Assembly (NCBI RefSeq): GCF_018991925.1
Contig: NW_024735516.1
Span: 285,001 to 349,000, forward strand
Source of the DNA: Homarus americanus
Taxonomy: Eukaryota > Arthropoda > Malacostraca > Decapoda > Nephropidae
DNA: 64,000 nucleotides
Direction: 5' to 3'
The notes below the pieces were generated by a model. It had not been told where the DNA came from and did no database searches. It saw only the letters and a list, made by a program, of their open reading frames with translations. Numbering within the stretch: position 1 is the stretch's first letter; every line of letters starts with the position of its first letter. Position numbers and translations under genes: made by a program. Below, piece after piece: positions 11,325-22,300 of the stretch.

Positions 11325-11565
11325 AAGCCTGTGATCTTCGTTCATATATTCAGATGGCAGCAGACTTACAATTTATTCAGAATGACAAACTTCGTTGTAT
11401 AAATCTCAAAGTAATAGAATATCTTAGTGGTACAGTGTGACAGCCACCACTCCTATCAATACGCTTGAACTGTACTGTACTGTACCTGGGTGTGGTACCT
11501 GTGTTGGTTTGATGAAAATAACCAGGAAATCAATGTACTCGTCAATAGTAAAAGTGCTGCTATTG

Positions 11566-12050
11566 CTGACTGGTAGAACAACCCTCAGTCTCGGACCAAA
11601 GCTGATACCTTCAGCCAGAAGAAAACAGTAGCCCAGTGCAAACTTCGTGATCTAAAGAACGAATTGTGGGAAAAAAGCGTGTTACACAGAAACAAATTCG
11701 GATCAACACATGAGTGTGAACTTTTTAATCTCATTGCAGCAATATATAGCCCAACTGCTCATGGGGTGGCTCCCCTCACCTCATCTGATGGTAACTCTCA
11801 ACCTGTCCCTGGTTCAGACACACCTCCACCATCCATCCAGCTTAACGGTACTACCCTCTCTAATGTAACCCACTTTCAGTATCTCGGCTCCCACCTGTCC
11901 ACCACCGCGGACATCAATGAAAATATTCAACATCGGATCAAATGTGCATCTCAAGCTTTTGGCAAACTCCGTACCCGTGTCTTCAGCTGTAAGGAGCTGC
12001 AATTATCTACAAAATTGCACGTAGATATACTGTATACTCTGGGTACCTTA
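11566..12050 (+). pseudogene. RTE-like LINE relic with internal RT deletion
   Basis: The plus strand reads DW, a stop, NNPQSRTK, then KLRDLKNELWEKSV and AAIYSPTAHGVAPL. This is the linker between endonuclease and RT found in RTE-like LINEs of animals. It continues in frame, without the palm domain, into QLNGTTLSNVTHF, QYLGSHLSTTADIN and RIKCASQAFGKLRTRVFSCK, which is the post-catalytic part of the RT. Several hundred residues including the YADD-type motif are missing. The join at about 11795 is in frame, so the frame stays open for about 150 codons. The copy stops near DILYTLGT. A second relic of the same family lies at 52301-52552. Confidence 0.82.
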
Positions 12051-12257
12051 ATTTTACAAATGAAAAAAGTGAAGACGGTCAAGTGTAGTGCCGGTCAGGT
12101 TGCCTCCTTGTGAACAGTAAAAAGGTTTAGTCTATGGGGCCCACCTTCACTAGACCCTGATATATATACAGTGCAATATATAAGGTCAGTCTGCTGGTTT
12201 ACTATACACTACAGGATTAGGACGTAAAAATTCCTTGTACTTCGTTAACTGAGAACA
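12051..12257. other. Unassigned sequence
   Basis: Short spacer between the RTE-like relic and the pyrimidine tract. Nothing recognised. Confidence 0.5.
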
Positions 12258-12466
12258 CCTTCCCTCCCCTCCTTAAGACTCCTATCCACTACTCTCCTCC
12301 CTTCCCAACCTCGCTCCTCCCCTCCCGGCTCCCCCTTCTCCATTCCTCCCTTCTCTTCTCCACCCCTCCTCACCGTCCCACCCCTCCCTCCCCCCACCCC
12401 CCTTCCCCCCCACCCTCCCTTCTCCACCCCTCCTCACCCGTCCCACCCTCCCCTCCCCCCGGTTTA
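12258..12466. repeat. Pyrimidine tract (C/T-rich minisatellite)
   Basis: Almost pure C/T on the plus strand, with CACCCCTCCTCACC-type units repeated at about 12361 and 12425. The purine-coded Gly/Glu-rich minus-strand frames are by-products. Confidence 0.9.
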
Positions 12467-12638
12467 TATTTTCCTGCTCAATGTTCAAACTTCTTCTCGC
12501 CTTTAGGAAAAAAAATTATGACAAATGTGTGTGGCTGTCTCACGACTTTCTGCAATTAACTGCAACTGTGCTGCCCAGGAATACCAACCCGCCTTGGTAG
12601 CCATCTTGACCAGTGTTGACCCGCCACAAGGAGACAAG

Positions 12639-12742
12639 ACCTGACCTGACCTGACCTGACCTGACCTAAACTAAACTAAACTAAACTAAACTAAACTAAA
12701 CTAAACTAACCTAACCTAACCTAACCTAAACTAACATAACCT
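12639..12742 (-). repeat. Three-block pentamer array: CCTGA, CTAAA, CCTAA
   Basis: In order on the plus strand: about five ACCTG units, about nine CTAAA units, then about six CCTAA units and a decayed end. The boundaries between blocks are abrupt, and each block is a single-base variant of the arthropod telomere pentamer. Confidence 0.93.
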
Positions 12743-13106
12743 GGTTCTATATCAACAACATACATGGAATGCAATATAAACACAATGCAATACAGAGGCG
12801 ACATTATACAATATGATACAATAAAAATACATCAACTATAACCGGTTCATGACCCTATAATCCTAAACCTTTAACGAACTTATAGAGATTAAGGTGTTTT
12901 CAATGTGTGCCGGACGAGTTTAAAACGAGACCAGAATTGTGCTATTTTATAGACCTGATCCAGTACATTACACGTATGACTGGAGTCTCCATGTTTGTGT
13001 TTCCCAGGCAGCTCACATAACAATTCTGGTCTGTAGCAACAATATACTCATGAACTGCTTCCATAATGATATTTTCCAAGGTTACGGGACATTAGATTTT
13101 AGAAGA
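12743..13106. other. Unassigned sequence
   Basis: Contains a 12-bp inverted repeat (GACCAGAATTGT at about 12929, complement near 13019) of unclear meaning. No gene recognised. Confidence 0.45.
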
Positions 13107-13660
13107 CAACAACGCATATTTGCTCGAAACAAGGCTAACAAAGTACTTGGGTTCACATAAAGGAGTGTTACTTATAAGACTAGCGAGGTTATCCTAAAAC
13201 TATATCTTGAGCTTGTGAGACTTCACTTGGATTACACGGTTCAGTTCTGGTCACCGTACAACAGAATGGATAAATAATCACTAGAAAGCATTCAGAGGAG
13301 AATGACAAGACTAATCCCGGGCATTAGGAACCTCGAGTACAGAAACAGGGTAAAGCATCTTAATTTGCACTCCTTCTAGAGACGTAGAGTGAGGGGCGAT
13401 ATGATCGAGGTGTATAAATGGAAGTCAGGGCTGAACAAAGGTGATATAACAAAGGTACTCAAACTATCTAACCAGGAGCGAACTCGTAGCAATGGTTTTA
13501 AATTAGACAAATTTAGATTTAGGCGCGAGATAGGTAAACATTGGTTTGGAAATAGAGTAGTGGATGAATGGAACAAGTTACCAAACATCATCATTAACTC
13601 GAATACGCTGGATAGCTTCAAACATAGATTGGATGGATATATGAGCATGGGACTAGGGGT
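13107..13660 (+). pseudogene. CR1-like LINE RT C-terminal relic
   Basis: The plus strand encodes remnants of FARNKANKVLGFT, a VQFWSPYNRMD block, MTRLIPGIRNLEYRNR, MIEVYKWKSGLNKGDI and FGNRVVDEWNKLPN, interrupted by several stops. These blocks match at near-identical positions the 3' part of the CR1 element at 29.5-33.3 kb and the copy at 50.2-52.1 kb. The final 3' tail with CATTCTTATGTTC seen in the other copies is missing here. The copy ends at about GLGVGFL, next to a CTGTA repeat. Confidence 0.88.
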
Positions 13661-13680
13661 TGGGTTCTTATGGTTTAAAA

Positions 13681-13718
13681 CTGTACTGTACTGTACTGTG
13701 CTGTCTGTACTGTACTCT
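13681..13718. repeat. (CTGTA)n short array
   Basis: About seven CTGTA units directly after the CR1 relic, with a TCTG interruption. Confidence 0.85.
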
Positions 13719-13792
13719 GCTTTATGTAACAAAACCACACATTACACCTTTTCCGGTCTAATACATGTACAAAAATTCACTGCTTAACTTAG

Positions 13793-13905
13793 ATTAGGTT
13801 AGGTTAAGTTAGGTTTTGTTATGTTAGGTTTTGTTATGTTAGGTTTTGTTATGTTAGGTAAGGATAGGTTAGGTTAGGATAGTTTAGGTTTGGTTAGGTT
13901 AGAAA
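13793..13905 (+). repeat. Degenerate TTAGG array with 15-bp higher-order unit
   Basis: GTTATGTTAGGTTTT repeats three times in succession inside a decayed TTAGG array. This shows secondary amplification of a mutated multimer. Confidence 0.88.
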
Positions 13906-14022
13906 AGTTTTTGCCCTAACAATGTCTGGTTCAGCTATTAACAAGCCTTGTTCTCCTTTGGTGTAGTTTCACGTCAAGAACCTTTAGTAAGTCTTCTCCC
14001 AACAATATTTATTTAGTGTTTC

Positions 14023-14050
14023 ACCTAACCTAACCTAACCTAACCTAACC
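14023..14050 (-). repeat. Short (CCTAA)n
   Basis: Five to six perfect units, preceded by a TTTCA string similar to the arm end of the foldback modules. Confidence 0.95.
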
Positions 14051-14210
14051 GCAGACACTTTCCTCAATAATGAATTATAAGCTTTAATATTTACTACAGT
14101 CATTATAAACTCGCTAATACTTTACGCTGAATGTTATGATACTGATGATAGAAGTGAACCCAGGTTTGTAACAGCTCTCAGGGACAAATATCTATCAGTA
14201 TGGTCGATAA

Positions 14211-14350
14211 GTACCTCCTGATTTATTTCACCTTGAGATTAGTTAACCTAACCTAACCTAACCTAACCTATACCCATTATGTAGAGTTAGGGTGTTTAAT
14301 CATCAGGTGAAATAAGCTGGGGGAAGGAGGGCGATTCTTCAGATGATCTA
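14211..14350. repeat. TTAGG/CCTAA-bearing foldback element
   Basis: Left arm: CCTCCTGATTTATTTCACCT, then TGAGATTAG and five CCTAA units. The right arm read on the minus strand has TCATCTGAAGAATCGCCCTC, then CAGCTTATTTCACCTGATGA and TTAAACACCCTAAC. The arms repeat the CAGCTTATTTCACCTGANGA module found near 10.74 and 39.1 kb, here enclosing a CCTAA block. Confidence 0.7.
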
Positions 14351-14930
14351 ATTTTTTTAAGACGAGTTTCTAAAAATTTTACAAAAATACAGAAAGATAA
14401 GAGACTCAACATTAACAAGAGATGAAATGTGTCGTTAACTGATGCTGGTGTCTGATCTACCACGCTTGAAATCTTCCACAGCCTTGACTGATACAACCAC
14501 CAGCAGGTCTTAAAGTTGTGGCTACGGGTCTTAAATGAGATAAAAATAGGTAAACACTCCACGGTAAGGTCACACACTTCAGCTTTCTTCACCGTGATGT
14601 AAAGTTCCTCAATTTGTTAAAAGTTTTGAGTTTTGTCGGACTATATCTTGTAGTTATAACTTCTTGGGGAACTTTATCTTATAGTTGAAAAAATACTGCC
14701 AGTGTTTCCCTCACCATGCAGTGTTGTACAGGTGTTCACTTCACGTACTTGGAACCGCTTGTATAATAGATGTGCTGTTCCTTTAAGCGTATACGGCAAT
14801 CTTTAACGAAGTCAACAGCAGTGACTTTATGGAGAAGAAACTAATAAATATTTTGCTTAATCGGCCATTGAGTAAATCATATATTACAGAGACGATAATG
14901 TTGACCAGTAAAGCGGTTGTCACAGTAATG
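14351..14930. other. Unassigned AT-rich sequence
   Basis: Small minus-strand open frame 14296-14592 with no recognisable domain. Nothing else seen. Confidence 0.5.
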
Positions 14931-14964
14931 GTGTGTGTGTGTGTGTGTGTGTGCGTGTGTGTGT
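14931..14964. repeat. (GT)n microsatellite
   Basis: About 17 GT units with one GC interruption. Confidence 0.97.
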
Positions 14965-14969
14965 CATGA

Positions 14970-15020
14970 TAAATAATAATAATAATAATAATTAACGGTT
15001 TATTGAAAGAGTATGGCATA
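14970..15020 (-). mobile_element. LINE 3'-terminal tail with (AAT)n
   Basis: On the minus strand this reads CATACTCTTTCAATAAACCG, then TTAATTATTATT and the repeat. It is the same terminal signature as the plus-strand LINE tail at 43.04-43.09 kb (CTTTCAATAAACCGTTAATT). I infer a severely 5'-truncated insertion. Confidence 0.75.
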
Positions 15021-15091
15021 AGAACTTAAGAACATTAAAGAAAATAAGGAGTCTGCAGTAGGCCGGTTGCCTGTGCACGACAGCTCCTGGA
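15021..15091 (-). mobile_element. CR1-like 3' tail fragment
   Basis: The plus strand carries AAGAACATTAAAGAAAATAA followed by GGAGTCTGCAGTAGGCCGGT and GACAGCTCCTGG. The same order occurs at 52553-52620 downstream of a CR1-like RT end on the minus strand. It ends abruptly in the endonuclease fragment of a different LINE. Confidence 0.8.
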
Positions 15092-15372
15092 AGCAGTGTG
15101 GCGCGGGTGGGCCCGTGGCACAACACGTACCCATAATGCTTCCACATCTGCTGGGACTTGAATATCCAGGCGTGACGGGCGTAGGTCATCCTGACAGAAG
15201 AGGGCAACGCCCCCTCCGCGTCCATGTGAACGAAGGTGATGAAAGAGTTGATATCCCTCAATATGACACGTTTCAGGCACAATTTGCCAAGCCTCACATA
15301 TGGCAACGACGCTCGCGGCGGCTGACCTGAACGTGGTTGCCAGCTCGTCAAACTTGTTAGCTGGGGAAATGA
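15092..15372 (-). pseudogene. LINE endonuclease (APE-type) fragment
   Basis: The minus strand gives an open frame reading NKFDELATTFRSAAASVVAI, CEAWQIVPETCHIEGYQLFH, then RSHGRGGGVALF, LRPSRLDIQVPADVEALWVR and VVPRAHPRHT. The ICE(A/T)W motif and the GRGGGVALF and EALWVRV strands are typical of the apurinic-like endonuclease domain at the N-terminus of the LINE pol protein. The GDFN and SDH parts are missing, and the frame is cut off at HTAS by the CR1 tail at 15021-15091. A frameshift lies near 15390 at the N-terminal side. It is a chimeric dead fragment. Confidence 0.85.
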
Positions 15373-15749
15373 CGTTGGAGAACTGTCATCAGGATAACCG
15401 TTCCCACGCTTTAGAAGGTACAGAGAGCGTCGGGAGTGAGTGAGTGAGTGGTGGCCATCTGTTGAAATCTGTCGTTGTGGACGGACGGAAGTGTTTGTCC
15501 CCGGTGACTATAAACTCACTGGCGGCACTTTGAGGGCCACTGACACTGGTAGACATCTGTTAATATTTGTCAGTCGTAAACACCGTGAGTCCTTGTCTCT
15601 GGCACTTAGGGTTGTGACCGACCAAGTCTGGCACTTTGTATGTGGTACAATCAACTGATCACTTGGTTTTGCTGATCCGGTGTGTGCTGGTACTAAGGCA
15701 GACTTGGCTGCCAAAACCCGGAACGACTTCAGGGCACGTCTTGTCTTGA
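15373..15749. other. Unassigned sequence
   Basis: Includes a short GAGT repeat at about 15436. Two opposing small frames (15440-15714) show nothing recognisable. Confidence 0.45.
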
Positions 15750-15777
15750 GTGTGTGTGTGTGTGTGTGTGTGTGTGT
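15750..15777. repeat. (GT)n microsatellite
   Basis: Perfect run of 14 units. Confidence 0.97.
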
Positions 15778-16208
15778 TAAATAGGAATAACCGCTTATTA
15801 AGCATTTGACGGTTTGCCAAATAAGGTTTTTTATTGTTACGTCTTAATGAAAATTTATTCGTATTTGGTATAATTTTGTGTATCAATAAGACGTAACTCA
15901 CCATCAGAACACAGCTGAAGCAAATGACATACATAGTAGTTGTCGCTGCTTCACATTTATCTCTATTTAATGTAACAAAAACGCTGTGTGTAAATTCACC
16001 TCGTGGTCACAACTGTGGTGGTGACCTTGGCAAGTGACGATGTCGTTGTCCTGTGTAGGATCCCTCACTATTCTTGATAAAGAGTGACTCATTCACGGCT
16101 CTTTCATACCAGATAATGCTGCTTGTACATCACACTGTATCTCTGAGTGTCTTGCATGATTCAGCCTATACACACATACAGTAGATACAGCTACATCATC
16201 ATTTAAAT

Positions 16209-16228
16209 GTGTGTGTGTGTGTGTGTGT
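16209..16228. repeat. (GT)n microsatellite
   Basis: About ten units. The 430 bp on its left (15778-16208) hold nothing I can identify. Confidence 0.95.
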
Positions 16229-16427
16229 ATACAGCTTGATAATTACAGTAATTTACCTCAGTATTACATCTGCGACGACTGATATGTTGACGGCATTTGT
16301 TTCCATTGTGCTGGGACGTGTACTGTACATGGCGTCTGGTGTGAACCTGTGTGAGGCGCACCACTACTATAGGTGACCCCCAACGTGACCCACCATGCTG
16401 GCTGAGTGGCTTTACAGATCATCCAAA

Positions 16428-16558
16428 CGCCCTTAACTCATGAGACATAAAGGCAAGCATGAACTTAGCATGCTTCCCTGTTGGGCGCTGTAAACGCTTC
16501 TGCGCTTCACCTTACACAAGGCTGTAGGGGAGTGCCCAATAAAAAAAAAAAAAAAAAA
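16428..16558 (+). mobile_element. Short poly(A)-tailed retroinsertion with 10-bp target duplication
   Basis: ATCATCCAAA at 16418-16427 is repeated exactly at 16559-16568. Between the copies lie about 110 bp of unique sequence ending AGTGCCCAATAAA and an A-run of about 19. Direct repeats plus a 3' poly(A) are the hallmark of LINE-mediated retrotransposition. The body is too short for a protein and has no clear tRNA A/B boxes, so it is either an uncharacterised SINE, a truncated LINE end or a processed RNA copy. Confidence 0.85.
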
Positions 16559-16568
16559 ATCATCCAAA

Positions 16569-17004
16569 TAACATTGATTTATGCAGAAAATATCCTCCTC
16601 ACACAGTTTAAACAGTGTCCTAATCCTCCCATCGATGGTCGTGTCGTCGCTCCAATAAGGGTTTACGTAAAGAGCCGGAATTCTTGACGAGGTTCACGTC
16701 TCAAACTACCATAAGGCGTAAAGGTTCACACTCCAGTTCTTGCCCCTAAGCCGAGGCGTCAACACCTGCCCCTCCAGGTTATAGGAACATTCCGGCAAGG
16801 ATCAGTGTTCTTATTATAGCCTTATGTATTACCTGACCTCGGCTTGTGCCACACAGTCTTTGGTGTTTGGTTACTTGAAGTGTTACCTTTAGGCAGCCGC
16901 TGAACCTCTTATCTACTTATCCTCAGCAGGTGCACCATTACTGTAGAGTATAACCAGAGTTAATTACTGCCTGGTGAGAGTGACGGCTCCTGTACTGTTG
17001 TGTT
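16569..17004. other. Unassigned sequence
   Basis: No repeat or gene recognised between the poly(A) insertion and the minus-strand LINE. Confidence 0.5.
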
Positions 17005-18790
17005 AAGGAGTTACAACCCCGGCACAGGTTATCGACCCACAACGGGGCTTAAGGGCGAAAAATAAGAGAAAATAAATAAAAAATAAAAAATAAAAAGGTT
17101 ATACTGTGTTAATCTACACCACGAAGATGCCGGAAAACCAGTTTTTTGAAGTGAGACAGATTGTATGATTGTGGAAACACAGCAGAAGGCAGAGAATTCT
17201 ACAGTTTGGCTGTGTGAGGAAAGAAGGATCTGCTATAACGGGTTATTCTAGTGTGACCGACATCCACAGAGAAACGGTGGGCACCGCGGGCAAGACGAGT
17301 GTTACGAGCCCACGGCCTTTCCGGAAGTACACAGGATGCTAAATCCACCGAACATTGCCCATTAAAGTACCTGTAAAAGAGAGTGAAGCAACATTGCAGA
17401 GAAGAGACAGGGAAGAAAGATTATCAACTAGAGGAGGAGAGTCAATAAAACGAAATGCCTTTGATTCCACCCTATCTAACAGTTGGACAGAAGAAGAGCC
17501 ACCCCAGGTATGAGAGCAGTACTCCAAGTTAGGAGGCAGCTTTAGCAATATTGTGGATGTGTGGCTTCCATGACATATTAAAGTAAGTGGTGAGACCTAG
17601 CATATCTATTTTAGAACTTGGCAGAATGAATGCGTCCAGAAATTTGATTGGTGGGAGATCATCTAATTTGGAAAGTGTAATTGGTAAATACTGAGTTTTA
17701 TTACTATTGAAATGAACCAAGTTTCTACCTCCCCATTCGGAGATAGTGCACAGATCAGCATTGATAGATGAAATGATATCAGCTCTAGAAACAGATCTAG
17801 TTTGAGAATTAGGGGGAAGGGAAAAATGTGAAGAAAAGTGAAGAGTAGAATCATCTGCATAAGAATAGATAGAATTAGTCGTAGTGTGAAGTAAATCATT
17901 GATAAAAAGAAGAAAAAGCGTAGGTGAAAGAACAGAACCCTGTGGGACACCACTATTGGTAGAGAAATAGCGAGAGGTCGATCCCTCGACATGGATCGGT
18001 TCTCAATGAAGCTAGAAATTAGAGAGCAAAGTGGGGGAGTGAAACCATAAGACGGAAGTTTAGAAAGCAAAAACTTGTGCCATACCCTGTCAAATGCTTT
18101 GGAGATGTCGAGGGCCATGACGAAAGTTTCCCCATAATCCCTAAGAGAGGATGACCAAAGATGGGTGCAGTAGGAGAGCAGATCACCACCAGATCTCGCC
18201 TGGCGGAACCCATTCTGGTGATCCGACAAAAGAGAAAAGCGTTCAAGGTGACGGAGAAAATGAGAGTTTAAGATAGTTTCGAAAATCTTAGAGAGGGATG
18301 ATGTTAGGGCAATGGTGCGATAGTTAGAGGGATTAGAATGGTCACCCTTCTTCGGGATAGGTTGAACCAAGGCAAGCTTCCAAGAAGAAGGAAAAGTTTG
18401 GGTTTTGAGGCAAAGGAGAAAGAGGCGAGCAAGCACAGGGGTCAGAGCCTCAGCACACTCTCTCAGAACACGAGGGGGTATTCCGTCTGGTCCATGCGCC
18501 TTACTCACATCCAACCTGGATAACACACCAGCAACCCTATGAGTGGAGATTATAGGAAAGTGCATAGGATCAGTAGGAGCAGCAGGGGTTGGAGGGATAG
18601 AGTGGGAATCATCTAAGGTGGAGTTAGAGGAGAATAAAGTGCCAAAGAGGTTGGCTTTATCAGGGGGGGAGTTGGCTATAGAGTTATCAGGTCGGAAGAG
18701 AGGAGGAAAAGAGGGAGTGCTGAAGTTATTACAGATACTTTGGTTAAGGACCAGAAGGGCTTACTAGAAGAAGAGTTAGTCAGGTCAGCA
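17005..18790 (-). pseudogene. Jockey-like LINE reverse transcriptase pseudogene (copy 1)
   Basis: The minus strand reads from about 18790: PDKANLFGTLFSS, LDVSKAHGPDGIPPRVLREC, LVQPIPKKGDHSNPSNYRTI, motif A ALDISKAFDRVWH, motif B GVPQGSVLSP and an intact catalytic YADDS. It continues through NKTQYLPITLSKLDDLPPI to a C-terminal LARGAHRFSVDVGHTRITRY segment and a 3' end with an A/T-rich AAATA stretch. Defects: the element is 5'-truncated within the RT (no endonuclease). A frameshift near 17990 separates motif A from motif B. About 30 residues present in copy 2 (RKLGMPYRCRSYFTPEQLLQ onward) are deleted at about 17530, and a further frameshift lies near 17390. Copy 2 is at 27917-28870. Confidence 0.9.
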
Positions 18791-19329
18791 GTAACCTATG
18801 GTCAGGTCTTTGTTATCATGTTCCAGTAGTCTATTATTAGCTGGTTGTTGTAAGCTGGGGGCTTACAACATTAAAACTCGTCTCTGTAGTTTAGGATTAC
18901 CAAGTGAGGGATGTACCGTACCTTAGGTTAGGTTAGGTAAACCGTCTACTCGCGATACTGCTCACATGAGACTGAAGGTATTAGACCAGTAATTATATTC
19001 TCATGCGATTATCACATCAGAGTCAAGAGGAGCACGTCACCTGCCCCCCACACACTGACCAGAGTTTCACACTACACGCGACGGTACCCTTAAGTTAACT
19101 ACACCAGTTAACTTTGTGTATAGCAAGTTAACATTGTGTATAGCAAGTTAATTCTTTTAGAAAGTAAGCTGTATACAGAGACTTTTAATATGAGTGAAAC
19201 CGACAAAACTACACACGAGACTTCCTCGCCGGTGACAAGCCCTTCAATAGTGCTGACTGGCTCCAACACACACGTCGTCCACGCTCTTCCGGCTTTTAAC
19301 CTGTTATCGGGCCAACCTCCTGAGAGCCT
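18791..19329. other. Spacer with short TTAGG block
   Basis: Three TTAGG units lie at about 18924-18938. The 200 bp just left of the satellite, joined to its first units, form a 194-codon plus-strand frame starting at 19136. The leader (MSETDKTTHETSSPVTSPSI and onward) resembles nothing I know, and no promoter or intron signal is evident. Confidence 0.5.
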
Positions 19330-22300
19330 CAACTCGGGTGTTGGCACTATACTACCTAAACCCTCGGGTGTTGGCACTATACTACCTAAACCCTCGGGTG
19401 TTGGCACTATAATACCTAAACCCTCGGGTGTTGGCACTATATTACCTAAACCCTCGGGTGTTGGCACTATAATACCTAAACCCTCGGGTGTTGGCACTAT
19501 ATTACCTAAACCCTCGGGTGTTGGCACTATATTACCTAAACCCTCGGGTGTTGGCACTATATTACCTAAACCCTCGGGTGTTGGCACTATACTACCTAAA
19601 CCCTCGGGTGTTGGCACTATATTACCTAAACCCTCGGGTGTTGGCACTATATTACCTAAACCCTCGGGTGTTGGCACTATATTACCTAAACCCTCGGGGT
19701 GTTGGCACTATATTACCTAAACCCTCGGGTGTTGGCACTATATTACCTAAACCCTCGGGTGTTGGCACTATATTACCTAAACCCTCGTGCTGGCACCATT
19801 ACCTGGGGTAAAAACCCTCGGGTGTTGGCACCATATTACCTAAAACCTCGGGTGTTGGCACTATATTACCTAAACCCTCGGGGTGTTGGCACTAAATTAC
19901 CTAAACCCTAGGTGTTGGCACTTATAAACTCCCTCGGGTGTTGGCACTATATTACCTAAACCCTCGGGGTGTTGGCACTATATTACCTAAACCCTCGGGT
20001 GCTGGCACTATATTACCTAAACCCTCGGGGTGTTGGCACTATATTACCTAAACCCTCGGGGTGCTGGCATCTATATTGGCCTAAACCTTCGGGTGTTGGC
20101 ACTTATATTACTCAAACCTCGGGTAAGTTGGCACTATATTACCTAAACCCTCGGGTGTTGGCACTATATTACTAAACCCTCGGGTGTTGGCACTATATTA
20201 CCTAAAACCCCTCGCCGGGGTGTTGGCACTATATTACCTAAAACCCTCGTGTTGGCACTATATTACCTAAACCCTGGGGTGTTGGCACTATATTACTCAA
20301 ACCCTCGTGGTGTTGGCACTATATTACCTAAAACCCCTCGGGGTGTTGGCACCATATTACCTAAACTCCTCGGGTGTTGGCACTATATTACCTAAAACCC
20401 TCAAAAAGCTGGGCACCATATTACCTAAAACCCTCGGGTGTTGGCACCATATTATCTAAACCCTCGGGTGTTGGCACTATATTACCTAAACCTCGGGTGT
20501 TGGCACTAATATTACCTAAACCCTCGGGGTGTTGGCACTATATTGACCTAAAACCCTCGGGTGTTGGCACTATACTACCTAAACCCTCGGGTGTTGGCAC
20601 TATACTACCTAAACCCTCGGGTGTTGGCACTATATTTACCTAAACCCTCGGGTGTTGGCACTATATTACCTAAACCCTCGGGTGTTGGCACTATATTACC
20701 TAAACCTCGGGGTGTTGGCACTATATTACCTAAAACCCTCGGGTAAGCTGCACTATAGTTAGATCAAACCCTCGGGTGTTGGCACTATATTACCTAAAAC
20801 CCTCGGGTGTTGGCATCTATATTACCTAAAACCCCGGGTGTTGGCACTATATTACCTAAACCCTCGGTGTTGGCACTATATTACCTAAACCCCTCGGGTG
20901 TTGGCACTATAGTTACCTAAACCCTCGGTGTTGGCACTATATTACCTAAACCCTCGGGTGTTGGCACTATATTACCTAAACCCTCGGGTGTTGGCACTAT
21001 ATTACCTAAACCTCGGGTGTTGGCACTATATTACCTAAACCCTCGGTGTTGGCACTATACTACCTAAAACCCTCAGGGTGTTGGCACTATACTACCTAAA
21101 CTCGGGTGTTGGCACTATACTACCTAAACCCTCGGGTGTTGGCACTATATTACCTAAACCTCGGGTGTTGGCACTATATTACCTAAACCCTCGGGGTGTT
21201 GGCACTATATTACCTAAACCCTCGGGTGTTGGCACCATATTACCTAAACCCTCGGGTGTTGGCACTATATCTAAACCCTCGGGGTGTTGCACCCATATTA
21301 CCTAAAACCCTCGGGTGTTGGCAACTATTATTACCTAAACCCGGGTGTTGGCACTATATTACCTAAAACCTCGGGTGGCACTAAATTACCTAAACCCTCG
21401 GTGTTGGCACTATATTACCTAAACCCTCGGTGTTGGCAGGCACTATATTACCTAAACCCCTCGGGGTGTTGGCACCATATTACCTAAACCCTCGGGTGTT
21501 GGCACTATATTACCTAAACCCTCGGGGTGTTGGCACTATATTACCTAAACCCTCGGGTGTTGGCACTATAGTTGTTTCAAACCCTCGTTGGCACTATATT
21601 ACCTAAACCTCGGGTGTTGGCACTATATTACCTAAACCTCGGGTGTTGGCACTATACCTAAACCCTCGGGTGTTGGCACTATATATTACCTAAACCCGGG
21701 TGTTGGCACTATATTACCTAAACCCTCGGGTGTTGGCACTTATATTACTCAAACCCTCGCCGGGGTGTTGGCACTATATTACCTAAACCCTCGGGGTGTT
21801 GGCACTTATTACCTAAACCTCGGGGTGTTGGCACCATATTACCTAAACCCTCGGGTGTTGAACTATATTACCTAAACCCTCGGGGTGCTGGGCACTATAT
21901 TACCTAAAACCCTCGGGTGTTGGCACTATATTACCTAAACCCTCGGGTGTTGGCAACTCATATTACCTAAAACCCTCGGGGTGTTGGCACCATAGTTATC
22001 TAAACCCTCGGTGTTGGCACTATATTACCTAAACCTCGGGGTGTTGGCACCATATTACCTAAAACCCGGGTGTTGGCAATCTATATTACCTAAACCCTCG
22101 GGTGTTGGCAAGAGGCTACCTAAAACCCTCGGGGTGTTGGCACTATATTACCAAACCCTCGGGTGTTATACCTTCCAAAACCTCGGGTGGTGGCACTATA
22201 TTACCTAAACCTCGGGTGTTGGCACTATATTACCTAAACTCCTCGGGTTGGCACTATATTACCTGTAAAACCTCGGGGTGTTGGCACTATATTACCTAAA

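Noticed and set aside
12929..13030. 12-bp inverted repeat GACCAGAATTGT as a transposon terminus
   Set aside because: Short, no matching flanking duplication and imperfect extension; likely chance.
19136..19720. 194-codon frame with a unique leader and SGVGTILPKP repeats
   Set aside because: The leader has no recognisable homology, the frame collapses as soon as the array gains indels, and the minus strand is open for a similar length.
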